Shown here: positions 1 through 12,272 of the stretch, one piece after another
How positions within the stretch are numbered: position 1 is the first letter of the stretch
How the letters are laid out: each line of letters opens with the position of its first letter
Source: JAMHWF01 sp035911095
Lineage (GTDB): Bacteria; Pseudomonadota; Gammaproteobacteria; Burkholderiales; Burkholderiaceae_C
Length of the DNA stretch: 64,000 nucleotides
Direction: 5' to 3'
Assembly (NCBI GenBank): GCA_035911095.1
Contig: JAMHWF010000095.1
Span: 1 to 64,000, forward strand
Program-made: the position numbers and the translations under genes
The notes under the pieces: model-generated
What the model was told of the DNA's origin: nothing
What the model saw: only the letters and a program-made list of their open reading frames with translations
Database searches by the model: none

Positions 1-1758
<1,758 letters not shown>

Positions 1759-1850
1759 CGCGGCTCCTTCAGGCGATCACGATCCATCTCATATCCATCT
1801 CGAGGTCGAAAGTCCCCGCTGGTCCCCATATACGGTCCATTCTATGCGAG

Positions 1851-2666
1851 TCAAGTCTTCGATTCGGGTTCGTCCCGAGCCGTGGTCGGGTCGTCGTCGT
1901 CGGGCAGCGTGACGGGATGCGCGACGGGCGCCGCGCTGGCCGCGCGAACCCTACCGCTCTTGGGACCGATGCCCACCAGAAAGGTTTCGGCCGAGCGGCT
2001 CCGCGAGGCTTTGGGTTTGTGCGGCTTCACCGTCCGGAAGCTGCGCTTGAACAGCTCGACCAACTGGCTGTAGCCGCTGCCGTGGAAGGCCTTTGCCACG
2101 AGGACGCCCTCTGGCCGCAGGTGAGCGAGCGCGAAGTCTACCGCCAGCTCGATGAGGTCAGCGATTCGTGCGGTATCCGAACTTTCGATCCCGGAAAGAT
2201 TGGGCGCCATGTCCGACAGCACGACGTCGACCGGCCGCTTACCCACCAGCATCTCCAACTGCGCCAGCACCTCCGCTTCGCGAAAATCACCCTGTAGCAC
2301 CTGCACGCCCTCGATCGGCTCGAACGGCAGCAGATCGAGCGCGACAATCGCGCCCGGCGAAGCCGCCGGGCCACTCTCGCCGGCAGCCCCGCCCGAGACC
2401 TGACTCTTCGTAGCGGCAGCCGTGCCGACGCCGACCCGTCCGGCGTCTGTCTGCCGCCGCCGGACGTACTGGCTCCATGCCCCCGGCGCCGCGCCGAGGT
2501 CGACGACGAATTGATCGGGACGCAGCAGGTGCAGCGTCTCGTCGATCTCCTTGAGCTTGTAGGCGGCCCGGGCGCGGTAGCCCTCCTTGCGGGCCAGTTT
2601 GACGTAGGGGTCGGTCAGGTGCTCGTTCAGCCATGCCCGGTTGACCTTGCCGCTCTTGCGCTTCAT
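1851..2666 (-). CDS. rlmE: 23S rRNA 2'-O-ribose U2552 methyltransferase RlmE (FtsJ/RrmJ), with insertion
   Basis: Uses S-adenosylmethionine to methylate the 2'-OH of U2552 in the A-loop of 23S rRNA, a late step of 50S assembly. The K-D-K-E catalytic tetrad is present: K37 (YKLKEID), D152 (SDMAPN), K192 (AKAFHG) and E227 (SAETF). The SAM motif is VVDLGAAPGAWSQYV at about residues 54-68. At 271 residues it is about 60 longer than E. coli RlmE (209). A low-complexity A/G/S-rich insertion of about 33 residues (roughly 72-104) sits between SAM motif I and the next beta strand, and there is an acidic tail of about 35 residues after the fold. A GAGGTGG stretch lies about 8 bases before the ATG. It is divergent from yhbY, with 26 bp between the starts. 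Confidence 0.93.
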   Translation of the reverse strand: MKRKSGKVNRAWLNEHLTDPYVKLARKEGYRARAAYKLKEIDETLHLLRPDQFVVDLGAAPGAWSQYVRRRQTDAGRVGVGTAAATKSQVSGGAAGESGPAASPGAIVALDLLPFEPIEGVQVLQGDFREAEVLAQLEMLVGKRPVDVVLSDMAPNLSGIESSDTARIADLIELAVDFALAHLRPEGVLVAKAFHGSGYSQLVELFKRSFRTVKPHKPKASRSRSAETFLVGIGPKSGRVRAASAAPVAHPVTLPDDDDPTTARDEPESKT

Positions 2667-2680
2667 CGGCGGACCACCTC

Positions 2681-2686
2681 GATAAT
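2681..2686 (+). promoter_or_regulatory. Candidate -10 box (GATAAT) abutting yhbY start
   Basis: GATAAT matches the sigma-70 -10 consensus at 5 of 6 bases and ends 6 nt before the yhbY ATG, so +1 would fall at or next to the start codon. No purine-rich ribosome site lies between. A TTGCGC 19 bp upstream is a weak -35. Part of the leaderless set described in the findings. Confidence 0.45.
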
Positions 2687-2692
2687 GCGCGG

Positions 2693-3172
2693 ATGCCCGC
2701 CCTCACCCTCACGCCCGCCGAACGCAGCCAGCGTCGCGCAGAGGCGCATCACCTCCAGCCCGTCGTGACGATCGGCGCCGACGGCCTGTCCGACGCGGTG
2801 ACGCGCGAAGCAGACGCCGCGCTGGCAGCCCATGGCCTGATCAAGATACGCGTCTTCAGCGACGACCGCCGCACGCGCGAGAACCTGCTCGCCCAACTGG
2901 CCGAGACCCTCGGGGCAGCCCCGGTCCAGCACATCGGCAAGTTGCTCGTGCTGTGGCGACCGCTGCCTCCGACACCAGCCGTCGTCGAAAGCGCCGCCGA
3001 TCGGCGCCCCGGCCCGCGCACGGTCAAGGTGGTGAAGTTCAGCAAGAGCGGGAACCACCGGCCGCAGATCAAGAAGGTCCGGGTGCTTGGGAACCAGCGC
3101 CTGGCGGCCGGTGGAACGCTGAAGCGCGCCCGTCGACGCGCCACAAGCGTCAAGAAACTGGCAAGCGGCTGA
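2693..3172 (+). CDS. yhbY: YhbY-family CRM-domain RNA-binding protein (ribosome assembly)
   Basis: Small RNA-binding protein that associates with pre-50S particles. The CRM fold covers about residues 5-95: LTPAERSQRRAEAHHLQPVV, then the conserved G-x-x-G-like GADGLSDAV, an LIKIRVF strand, and GKLLVLWRP. E. coli YhbY is 97 residues. This protein is 159, with a basic, K/R-rich tail of about 60 residues (from about 100) that may add RNA affinity (inference). It is divergent from rlmE, another 50S maturation factor, across only 26 bp, so the two may be co-regulated. No Shine-Dalgarno sequence is seen before the ATG; a GATAAT box is 6 nt upstream. Confidence 0.88.
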   Translation: MPALTLTPAERSQRRAEAHHLQPVVTIGADGLSDAVTREADAALAAHGLIKIRVFSDDRRTRENLLAQLAETLGAAPVQHIGKLLVLWRPLPPTPAVVESAADRRPGPRTVKVVKFSKSGNHRPQIKKVRVLGNQRLAAGGTLKRARRRATSVKKLASG

Positions 3173-3188
3173 CGCTGGCCGATCCCGT

Positions 3189-3206
3189 CGCCGCCCCGCG
3201 GCGGCG
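3189..3206. terminator. GC hairpin between convergent yhbY and DUF4149 genes
   Basis: A perfect 7-bp inverted repeat (CGCCGCC / GGCGGCG) with a 4-nt loop lies 16 bp after the yhbY stop and 46 bp from the end of the converging DUF4149 gene. There is no T-tract on either strand, so it may only stabilise 3' ends. Confidence 0.3.
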
Positions 3207-3252
3207 GGTGAGGACCCGATGCGGGCCCCGACGCCGCGACCGGCCCGCCCCA

Positions 3253-3690
3253 TCAAGCCGGTCCGCTGCGCCACGCCAGCGCGAGCACCAGTACCGTCTT
3301 CAGTGCATAAAGCAGCATCGAGATCGTGTGGATCGCCGCGAAAGAAAGCGGCCCTTTTCCTGCGCGTGCCAGCTCGAACAACGGCTGCAGGGCGAAGGCG
3401 CCTGCGACGGTGCAGAACAGTGCAATCAGCACCAGCACCAGTTCGACCGAGAAGCGCGATCCGCGCCCGGCCGCGGCCTCGCGCTGTGCGATGCCGCGCT
3501 CGACCAGCAGCAACACGACCGCAAACCCGAGGCTCGCCAGCGCCTCGACATGGAACAGCCGACCGGCGACCAAGCCGGCCTGGGCACGCGGCAGCAGCGC
3601 GAACAGCGCCGGTGCCGCGATCAGTGCGATCGCCAGCAGCCCCCCGGCCCATACGCCCGCCAACCAGGCGCGGATGCGCAACGCGCTCAC
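3253..3690 (-). CDS. DUF4149 (TMEM205-like) integral membrane protein
   Basis: A 145-residue hydrophobic protein with about four predicted membrane segments: residues about 8-30 (starting AWLAGVWAGGLLAIAL), 45-63, 83-103 and 118-140. It matches the DUF4149/TMEM205 pattern of small four-helix membrane proteins in betaproteobacteria, where it is usually next to greA or yhbY. No biochemical function is established for the bacterial family. The start is GTG at 3690, 15 bp after the greA stop, so it is probably cotranscribed with greA. It converges on yhbY. Confidence 0.8.
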   Translation of the reverse strand: MSALRIRAWLAGVWAGGLLAIALIAAPALFALLPRAQAGLVAGRLFHVEALASLGFAVVLLLVERGIAQREAAAGRGSRFSVELVLVLIALFCTVAGAFALQPLFELARAGKGPLSFAAIHTISMLLYALKTVLVLALAWRSGPA

Positions 3691-3705
3691 GTCGCCGTGC
3701 CTCGG

Positions 3706-4182
3706 TCAGCGGTAACGGACCTCGACGATCTCGTAGCTCTTGATGCCGCCGGGCGCCTGCACGTCGGCCACCTCGCCCGCCTCCTTGCCGATCAGGGCGC
3801 GTGCGATCGGGGAGCTGATCGACACCAGGCCCTGCTTCAGGTCCGACTCGTCGTCGCCGACGATCTGGTAGGTCACGGCATTGCCGGTGGCTTCCTCCTC
3901 GAGGTCGACCGTGCTCCCGAAGACCACCTTGCCGCCGGCGTCCAGCGCCGCCGGGTCGATGATCTGAGCCGCGGCCAGCTTGCCCTCGATCTCGAGGATG
4001 CGACCCTCGATGAACCCCTGCCGGTCCTTGGCTGCCTCGTACTCGGCGTTCTCGGACAGGTCGCCCTGGGCGCGCGCCTCCGCAATCGCCTGGATCACGG
4101 CGTGACGCTCGACAGTCTTCAAGCGGTGCAGCTCTTCCTTGAGCTTCTCGGCACCGCGCTTCGTGAGGGGAATCTTCGACAT
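3706..4182 (-). CDS. greA: Transcription elongation factor GreA
   Basis: Enters the secondary channel of backtracked RNA polymerase and stimulates cleavage of the nascent 3' end. At 158 residues it has the usual length. The N-terminal antiparallel coiled coil (about 1-75) begins MSKIPLTKRGAEKLKEELHR and carries the acidic tip within GDLSENAEY (D, E about residues 41-44), which coordinates the second catalytic Mg2+. The C-terminal FKBP-like domain runs from about residue 80 to the end (GSTVDLEEE, YQIVGDDESD, SPIARALIGKEAGEV). It lies 125 bp downstream of carB on the same strand. The carAB-greA order is common in beta- and gammaproteobacteria. Confidence 0.97.
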   Translation of the reverse strand: MSKIPLTKRGAEKLKEELHRLKTVERHAVIQAIAEARAQGDLSENAEYEAAKDRQGFIEGRILEIEGKLAAAQIIDPAALDAGGKVVFGSTVDLEEEATGNAVTYQIVGDDESDLKQGLVSISSPIARALIGKEAGEVADVQAPGGIKSYEIVEVRYR

Positions 4183-4253
4183 GGCAACCTCGCAGCGGTC
4201 CGACGGGACCGGAGCGACGGGACTTGCTCAATGCAACGCCCCGCCAAAAGCAA

Positions 4254-4291
4254 ACCGCCGCAGTTCCCTTTGCAGGGCGCACCGCGGCGGT
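4254..4291 (-). terminator. Candidate carAB terminator
   Basis: Read on the minus strand just after the carB stop, an 8-bp stem ACCGCCGC/GCGGCGGT encloses a smaller CCCT/AGGG hairpin and is followed by a T-rich run (TTTGCTTTTGG, 4243-4253). This looks like an intrinsic terminator or attenuator between carB and greA. Confidence 0.5.
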
Positions 4292-4307
4292 ACTGGAACG
4301 CGGCAGT

Positions 4308-7590
<3,283 letters not shown>

Positions 7591-7598
<8 letters not shown>

Positions 7599-8772
7599 GG
7601 GCAGCTTCCGTCGTGCGCGCAGCCATCAGGGCCGTGAAGCGGTCGAAGAGATAGCCGATGTCGTGCGGGCCAGGACTGGCTTCCGGGTGGCCCTGGAAGC
7701 AGAAGGCCGGCCGGTCCGTGCGTACCAGCCCCTGCAGCGTGCCGTCGAAGAGCGAGACGTGGGTGGGCCGCAGCGTGGACGGCAGCGAGGCGGCGTCGAC
7801 CGCGAAGCCGTGGTTCTGGCTCGTGATGCTGACGCGGCCGGAGTCGAGGTCCTTGACCGGGTGGTTGGCGCCGTGGTGTCCGAACTTCATCTTGAAGGTG
7901 CGCGCCCCGGAAGCCAGGGCGAGGATCTGATGACCCAGGCAGATGCCGAAGGTCGGCAGGCCGGCGTCGACCAGCGTCCGCGTGGCGGCGATCGCGTAGT
8001 CGCAGGGCTCGGGGTCGCCCGGCCCGTTGCTGAGGAAAAGGCCATCGGGCGCCAGGCGCAACGCGGCATCGGCCGGTGTTTGCGCCGGTACCACGGTGAC
8101 GCGACAGCCTCGGCTGGCGAGCATGCGCAGGATGTTGCGCTTGATGCCGAAGTCGTAGGCGACGACATGAAACTGCGGACGGGCCTGCTGCCCAAAGCCG
8201 TGGCCGAGTTGCCACTCGGTTTCGGTCCAGGGGTAAGGCGCTTCGGTCGAGACGACGCGCGCCAGGTCGAGGCCCGCCATGCTCGGCGCATCGGCCGCCG
8301 CCACGACCAGGGCCCGGCGCGCCTCTGGGCTGGGGGAGACACCGGGCTCGAAAGTGGCGATGCAACCGTTCTGCGCCCCCTTCGTACGCAACAGACGGGT
8401 CAGCCGTCGCGTGTCGATGCCCGCGATGGCCACCGTGCCCTGCTCGCGCAGGTAGGTATCGAGCGAGGCGACGCTTCGGAAGCTGGAGGCAAGGGCCGGC
8501 AGGTCGCGGATGATGAGCCCCGCGGCCTGGACCTTCGATGACTCGGCATCCTCGTCGTTGACGCCGTAGTTGCCGATGTGCGGATACGTCAGCGTGACGA
8601 TCTGCTGGCAGTAGCTCGGGTCGGTGAGGACTTCCTGGTAGCCGGTGAGCGCGGTATTGAAGACGACTTCACCGACCGTGCGACCGGCGGCACCGATCGA
8701 AACGCCCTGGAAAACAGTGCCATCGGCGAGTGCGAGCAAAGCGACAGGCCGGGTAGGCATCAGGGACGACAC
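7591..8772 (-). CDS. carA: Carbamoyl-phosphate synthase small (glutaminase) subunit
   Basis: Class I glutamine amidotransferase that hydrolyses glutamine and channels ammonia to CarB. The N-terminal CPSase small domain contains LADGTVFQG and FNTALTGYQEVLTDPSY. The C-terminal glutaminase has the nucleophile Cys in FGICLGHQILALA and the His-Glu pair in FCFQGHPEASPG. Start choice: AAGGAG sits 9 nt before a GTG at 8772 (MSSLMPTRP, 393 residues) but 21 nt before the ATG at 8760 (389 residues), so GTG is preferred; family length fits either. The reading frame stays open further upstream, but that sequence does not resemble CarA. It heads the carAB operon. Confidence 0.96.
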
Positions 8773-8886
8773 GGGAGGCGGCTCCTTAGAGGTTGCGCGC
8801 CCGCGAAGCTCCTGGGGAGCGGTCTTCCGGAAAGGGGAATCGCGCTGAGTCGCGCGCGGGCGGGTTGTCGGTGGCAAAACCTGCGA

Positions 8887-8892
8887 ATTATA
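8887..8892 (-). promoter_or_regulatory. carAB promoter -10 box (TATAAT) in the carA-bfr intergenic region
   Basis: A perfect TATAAT on the minus strand about 114 nt before the carA start implies a leader of roughly 105-110 nt. No convincing -35 is seen 16-18 bp upstream. The whole 302-bp carA-bfr gap (8773-9074) holds this promoter, the carA leader, and the region where the divergent bfr promoter must lie. I see no ORF or ARG box in it with confidence. Confidence 0.6.
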
Positions 8893-9074
8893 GCCCGCGA
8901 GCTCTGCTTCCTCGGGTGCGGTCACCCGGCGAAGCGGGTTGCGTGAAGGATCACGAGTCGACCTCATTCGCATGAAAACCGCTGGCGCACGGGATTGCCT
9001 TGTCGCCTCCGAAGTCGCTGCGGACAATCCATCGCCAAGAGCGGACAAGGCGCCACGCGCTTCGAGGAAAGGCC

Positions 9075-9551
9075 ATGAAAGGCGACGCAAAGGTCATCGA
9101 GTTTCTGAACGCTCAGCTCAAGAACGAGCTGACGGCGATCAACCAGTACTTCCTGCACTTCCGCATCCTGGAGCACTGGGGACTGCCCAAGCTCGCCAAG
9201 AAAGAGTACGAGGAGTCGATCGGCGAGATGAAGCATGCGGATGCGCTGATGAAGCGCACCCTGACGCTCGACGGCCTGCCGAACCTGCAGGACCTTCATA
9301 AGCTGATGATCGGAGAGGACGTTCCCGAGATCCTGGCCTGCGACCTGAAGCTCGAACAGGCGGCGCAAGTCACGCTGAAGGACGCGATCCAGCACTGCGA
9401 GTCGGTGCGCGACTTCGTGAGCCGTGAAGTGTTTGTGCAGATCCTCGATGACACCGAGGAGCACATCGATTTCCTCGAAACCCAGATCGATCTGGTGGCC
9501 AAGGTCGGCCTGCAGAACTACCTGCAGTCCCACACCGAACCAGGGAGCTGA
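9075..9551 (+). CDS. bfr: Bacterioferritin
   Basis: Haem-containing 24-mer iron-storage protein of 158 residues, the same length as E. coli Bfr and collinear with it without gaps. Ferroxidase ligands E18, E51, H54, E94 and H130 are present, and haem-ligand M52 is present (EMKHAD). The position equivalent to E127 is threonine: the sequence reads ILDDTEEHID where E. coli has ILRDEEGHID. The ATG at 9075 follows GAGGAAAGG, a good ribosome site. A bacterioferritin-associated ferredoxin gene lies 175 bp downstream on the same strand, so iron loading and release are encoded together. Confidence 0.96.
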   Translation: MKGDAKVIEFLNAQLKNELTAINQYFLHFRILEHWGLPKLAKKEYEESIGEMKHADALMKRTLTLDGLPNLQDLHKLMIGEDVPEILACDLKLEQAAQVTLKDAIQHCESVRDFVSREVFVQILDDTEEHIDFLETQIDLVAKVGLQNYLQSHTEPGS

Positions 9552-9642
9552 CGCACCGCAACGCGGCGGCACCGACGAACTTCGCGGCACCTCTGCGCAA
9601 AAAGACTCCGATCAGGGACGCCGATGTCGCCATGGCCGTGTC

Positions 9643-9663
9643 GCGCGCCTCACCTTGGCGCGC
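9643..9663 (+). terminator. Hairpin after bfr
   Basis: A 7-bp perfect stem (GCGCGCC/GGCGCGC) with a 7-nt loop lies 91 bp past the bfr stop. It has no T-run. It may end bfr transcripts ahead of the bfd promoter. Confidence 0.35.
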
Positions 9664-9671
9664 CTGAAGAC

Positions 9672-9700
9672 TTGACTGGGAATGGTTCCTATTTGAAAAT
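9672..9700 (+). promoter_or_regulatory. Candidate bfd promoter in an AT-rich island
   Basis: TTGACT (9672-9677) and GAAAAT (9695-9700) are separated by 17 bp, a reasonable sigma-70 promoter 27 bp ahead of the bfd ATG. The AT-rich stretch stands out from the GC-rich surroundings. bfd genes are usually Fur-regulated. I see only a poor match to a Fur box here, so Fur control is not claimed. Confidence 0.45.
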
Positions 9701-9726
9701 GGGGCTCGTTCAGTCGACGGGCCACC

Positions 9727-9957
9727 ATGATCGTTTGCGTCTGCCGCCGGGTTTCCGATCGGGACATTGCCCGCGCCGCCCACCAGGGGTTGGATTTCGA
9801 CGAGATCCAGCTGGAGCTGGGCGTCGGCACCCAGTGCGGGCGTTGTGCCGACTGTGCGAGCGACCTCGTCCGGCAGTGCCGTGCCACCGCACCGGTGGCA
9901 GCGATTCACCGCGCGGAGTCGACCGACCGGCACGAGGCGATCGGCGTCATCCGCTGA
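9727..9957 (+). CDS. bfd: Bacterioferritin-associated ferredoxin
   Basis: A 76-residue [2Fe-2S] protein of the BFD-like fold that donates electrons to bacterioferritin to release stored iron. The cluster cysteines are C4 and C6 (MIVCVCRRVS) and C37 and C40 (GTQCGRC), in the CxC...CxxC spacing of the family; C43 is an additional cysteine. It is slightly longer than E. coli Bfd (64 residues), with a tail after about residue 60. It follows bfr and has its own candidate promoter, which fits induction under iron limitation while bfr is expressed under iron sufficiency (family knowledge). Confidence 0.93.
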   Translation: MIVCVCRRVSDRDIARAAHQGLDFDEIQLELGVGTQCGRCADCASDLVRQCRATAPVAAIHRAESTDRHEAIGVIR

Positions 9958-9972
9958 CGGCGCTAGCAGGTG

Positions 9973-10386
9973 TCAGCCCAGCGCGGCGATGCCCGCGCGG
10001 GCAATCTCAACGTCCTCACTGGCTTTCGCGCCACTGATGCCGACCGCACCGACGCAGTGCCCGTCGACGATGACCGGCACGCCTCCTTCGAGCAGGCCGT
10101 CCACGTCCGGCGCGCTGAGGAAGGCGAAGCGCCCCTGGTTGATCTGATCTTCATAGACCTTGCTCTCCCGCCGGCCGATGGCCGCGGTGCGGGCCTTGCC
10201 CGGCGCGATGTGGGACGACATCGGCGCCGCGCCGTCCAGACGCTCGAGCCAGAGCAGATGACCGCCATCGTCGACGATCGCGACGGTGACCGCCCAGGCC
10301 TTCTGCGCGGCATACGCGGCGGCGGCATCGCCGATGCGGCGGACCTCGTCACGGCTCAGGTACGGCTTGGTCTTCAACGCGGGCAT
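9973..10386 (-). CDS. GlcG/HbpS-like (DUF336) small protein
   Basis: A 137-residue protein of the GlcG/HbpS family. The conserved pattern is clear: an N-terminal helix, then VTVAIVDDGGHLLWLERLDGA (about 35-55), the substrate-pocket helix with ARTAAIGRRES, and the C-terminal GGVPVIVDGHCVGAVGISGA. Members bind haem (HbpS of Streptomyces) or sit in glycolate operons (GlcG). No activity is certain here, since no glycolate genes are nearby. Position next to bfr-bfd is compatible with a haem or iron link, but this is only an inference. The start ATG at 10386 follows GAGAGGAG. It converges on bfd with 15 bp between the stops. Confidence 0.8.
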   Translation of the reverse strand: MPALKTKPYLSRDEVRRIGDAAAAYAAQKAWAVTVAIVDDGGHLLWLERLDGAAPMSSHIAPGKARTAAIGRRESKVYEDQINQGRFAFLSAPDVDGLLEGGVPVIVDGHCVGAVGISGAKASEDVEIARAGIAALG

Positions 10387-10586
10387 GAGTTTCGTTCTCC
10401 TCTCGGGGGCAGCAGTCTCGGGACGGCGGGGCGGTGGCGGCGCGCCGGGGCGACACTGTAAGCCCGGCCCTGCGCCGCAACGGCGACCCGGTAACCCTGC
10501 ACGATCGGGGCCAGGCCACACCCTGTCCCTCTGCCGCGCCGTGCCTTTGCAGTTGCCGGCCCGGTCCGCGACCGAAACCGGGGAAC

Positions 10587-10592
10587 TAGAAT
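10587..10592 (+). promoter_or_regulatory. Candidate -10 box (TAGAAT) upstream of the BI-1 family gene
   Basis: TAGAAT lies 48 nt before the ATG at 10641, in the 254-bp gap between this gene and the divergent GlcG-like gene. It is followed by a GC-rich discriminator (CCGCGATCGCGG). No clear -35 is present. The rest of the gap holds no gene I can support. Confidence 0.4.
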
Positions 10593-10640
10593 CCGCGATC
10601 GCGGTCACATCGACGTTTTTCACATCGGAGGTCGAACTCA

Positions 10641-11339
10641 ATGAACGAAAGCCTGCAGACCGCCTACGGCGGCTACGCCGGTTCGGCGGCTGTTGCCGAA
10701 CAGCGCTCCCGCGTCCTGCGCAACACCTACTGGCTGCTGGCGCTCTCGTTGGTGCCCACGGTGCTCGGCGCATGGATCGGTGTCAGCACCGGCATCGTGG
10801 CCTCGCTGGGGATGGGCATGTCGGCCATCGTCTTCCTGGCCGGCGCCTTCGGTTTCATGTTTGCGATCGAGAAGACGAAAAACTCGGCCGCCGGCGTCCC
10901 GATGCTGCTGGCCTTCACGTTCTTCATGGGCCTGATGCTGTCGCGCCTGCTCGCGGCCGTGCTGGGCTTCGCGAATGGCGCCTCGCTGATCATGATGGCC
11001 TTCGGCGGCACCGCGGTAGTGTTCTTCGCGATGGCCTCGCTGGCGACAGTGATCAAGCGTGACCTGTCCGGGATGGGCAAGTTCCTGTTCATCGGCGCGA
11101 TCATGCTGCTGGTGGCCGGGCTGGCGAACATCTTCCTGCAGTCGTCGGCGTTGATGCTGACGGTAGCGGTGATCGCGATCGGCCTGTTCTCCGCCTTCAT
11201 GCTGTACGACCTGAAGCGGATCATCGACGGCGGCGAGACCAACTACATCAGCGCGACCCTGGCGCTGTACCTCGACATCTACAACGTGTTCCAGAGCCTT
11301 CTGGCGCTGTTGGGTATCTTCGGCGGGGAACGCGAGTAA
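10641..11339 (+). CDS. BAX inhibitor-1 (YccA/YbhL) family membrane protein
   Basis: A 232-residue protein of the Bax1-I/YccA family with seven predicted membrane helices. The segments start near residues 30 (YWLLALSLVPTVLGAW), 54, 82, 110, 142, 165 and 200. In E. coli YccA modulates FtsH proteolysis of SecY, and bacterial relatives such as BsYetJ are pH-sensitive calcium channels. The pore carries the paired acidic residues typical of the family only in part that I can judge by eye. The N-terminus MNESLQTAYGGYAGSAAVAE is the cytosolic tail. It has its own promoter and a strong terminator, so it is monocistronic. Confidence 0.9.
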   Translation: MNESLQTAYGGYAGSAAVAEQRSRVLRNTYWLLALSLVPTVLGAWIGVSTGIVASLGMGMSAIVFLAGAFGFMFAIEKTKNSAAGVPMLLAFTFFMGLMLSRLLAAVLGFANGASLIMMAFGGTAVVFFAMASLATVIKRDLSGMGKFLFIGAIMLLVAGLANIFLQSSALMLTVAVIAIGLFSAFMLYDLKRIIDGGETNYISATLALYLDIYNVFQSLLALLGIFGGERE

Positions 11340-11381
11340 GACGAGTAACTTCAGCCGCCCCGCTCGGGGCTGGCTGAATCT

Positions 11382-11406
11382 AAAGGCGGCCCTCCAGGCC
11401 GCCTTT
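11382..11406 (+). terminator. Strong intrinsic terminator
   Basis: A perfect 10-bp stem (AAAGGCGGCC/GGCCGCCTTT) with loop CTCCA is followed by CTCTTTC. It lies 42 bp after the BI-1 family stop and 37 bp from the end of the convergent peptidase gene. The A/T ends make it usable in both directions. Confidence 0.85.
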
Positions 11407-11443
11407 CTCTTTCAAGGCCCGGCTTCGCGCCGCCCGCGACTCG

Positions 11444-12124
11444 TCAGCCACCAGCCCGCGGCCGCGCGGCGGCCAGGCTCGGGCTACTGGCCGTGGCCTC
11501 GAGCGCCCGCAGTTGCGCGACGCGTTTGCGCGCAGCGGGATGCGATGCCGAGTCTCCGGTGGCCCCCATGCGCAGGAACAGCGGCAGGATGTCCTGCACC
11601 CCGTGGCCGCGCTCCCGCAGCGCCTTCAGCGCAAACGCATCGGCTTCGAACTCGTGGCGGTGCGAGACCGACGAGGCTTCGCGCCCGAGCAGCGCCGAAA
11701 CAGGCCCCGTCGTCTCTGGCGTCACCTCGCCCGGCACGTGTCGGCGGTAGACGGCGCCCAGCTGTGCCCAATGCCCCTGCACGACATGTCCAAGCTCGTG
11801 CGCCAGCACGAAGAGCCGCTCCGCCTCGGGCCAACCGGCCAGGTCGGCATTGACGAGGATCACCCTCCCGTCAAGGGTCTCGGCGATCGCACCGGTGGCC
11901 ACGACTCGAAGCTCGTAGTTCGGACGCCCGATGGCGAGCATCTCCACAAGCTGGTCCAGATCACGTCGCAGCGTCGCCTGCGCCTGGGCGTCGGCCGGCA
12001 CAGTGGCCGCGACCCGGCCGGCCAGACGTTGCTGCTGCGATCGGGCCAGGACTTCGTCGATGCCTTCGGCAAACACAGCACCGCCCAAGCACAGCGCCGC
12101 CGAGCCCACGATGAACCACCGCAT
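11444..12124 (-). CDS. Secreted/periplasmic M48-family zinc peptidase
   Basis: A 226-residue protein with an N-terminal signal sequence (MRWFIVGSAALCLGGAVFA, about 1-19). The zinc-binding HELGH motif is in FVLAHELGHVVQGHW, and the third ligand is the Glu of the downstream HEFEADAFALKAL, the hallmark of M48 metallopeptidases. It is a compact single-domain form without the TPR region of BepA/YfgC, so its role (envelope protein quality control is the likely one) is inferred. The start at ATG 12124 is chosen because the signal peptide begins there; the frame is open further upstream without resemblance. It is convergent with the BI-1 family gene. Confidence 0.82.
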   Translation of the reverse strand: MRWFIVGSAALCLGGAVFAEGIDEVLARSQQQRLAGRVAATVPADAQAQATLRRDLDQLVEMLAIGRPNYELRVVATGAIAETLDGRVILVNADLAGWPEAERLFVLAHELGHVVQGHWAQLGAVYRRHVPGEVTPETTGPVSALLGREASSVSHRHEFEADAFALKALRERGHGVQDILPLFLRMGATGDSASHPAARKRVAQLRALEATASSPSLAAARPRAGG

Positions 12125-12272
12125 TCCGCACCCCCCAGCGTCCCGGCGCCCCTGTGGCGCGCGACAACAACCGGATGCAGGCAACGGTCATGCCAGATCA
12201 AGGGTTATCCCTAGATTCCCACCCGCGCCAGGCTCGCGGGTGGCGCTATCCGGGCAAAGGCCGCGAATGATG

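Noticed and set aside
8773..9090. N-terminal extension of CarA up to 9090
   Set aside because: The extension is unlike CarA, crosses the TATAAT promoter, and overlaps the bfr region.
9672..9710. Fur box ahead of bfd
   Set aside because: The AT-rich stretch matches the 19-bp Fur consensus poorly; only a promoter is claimed.
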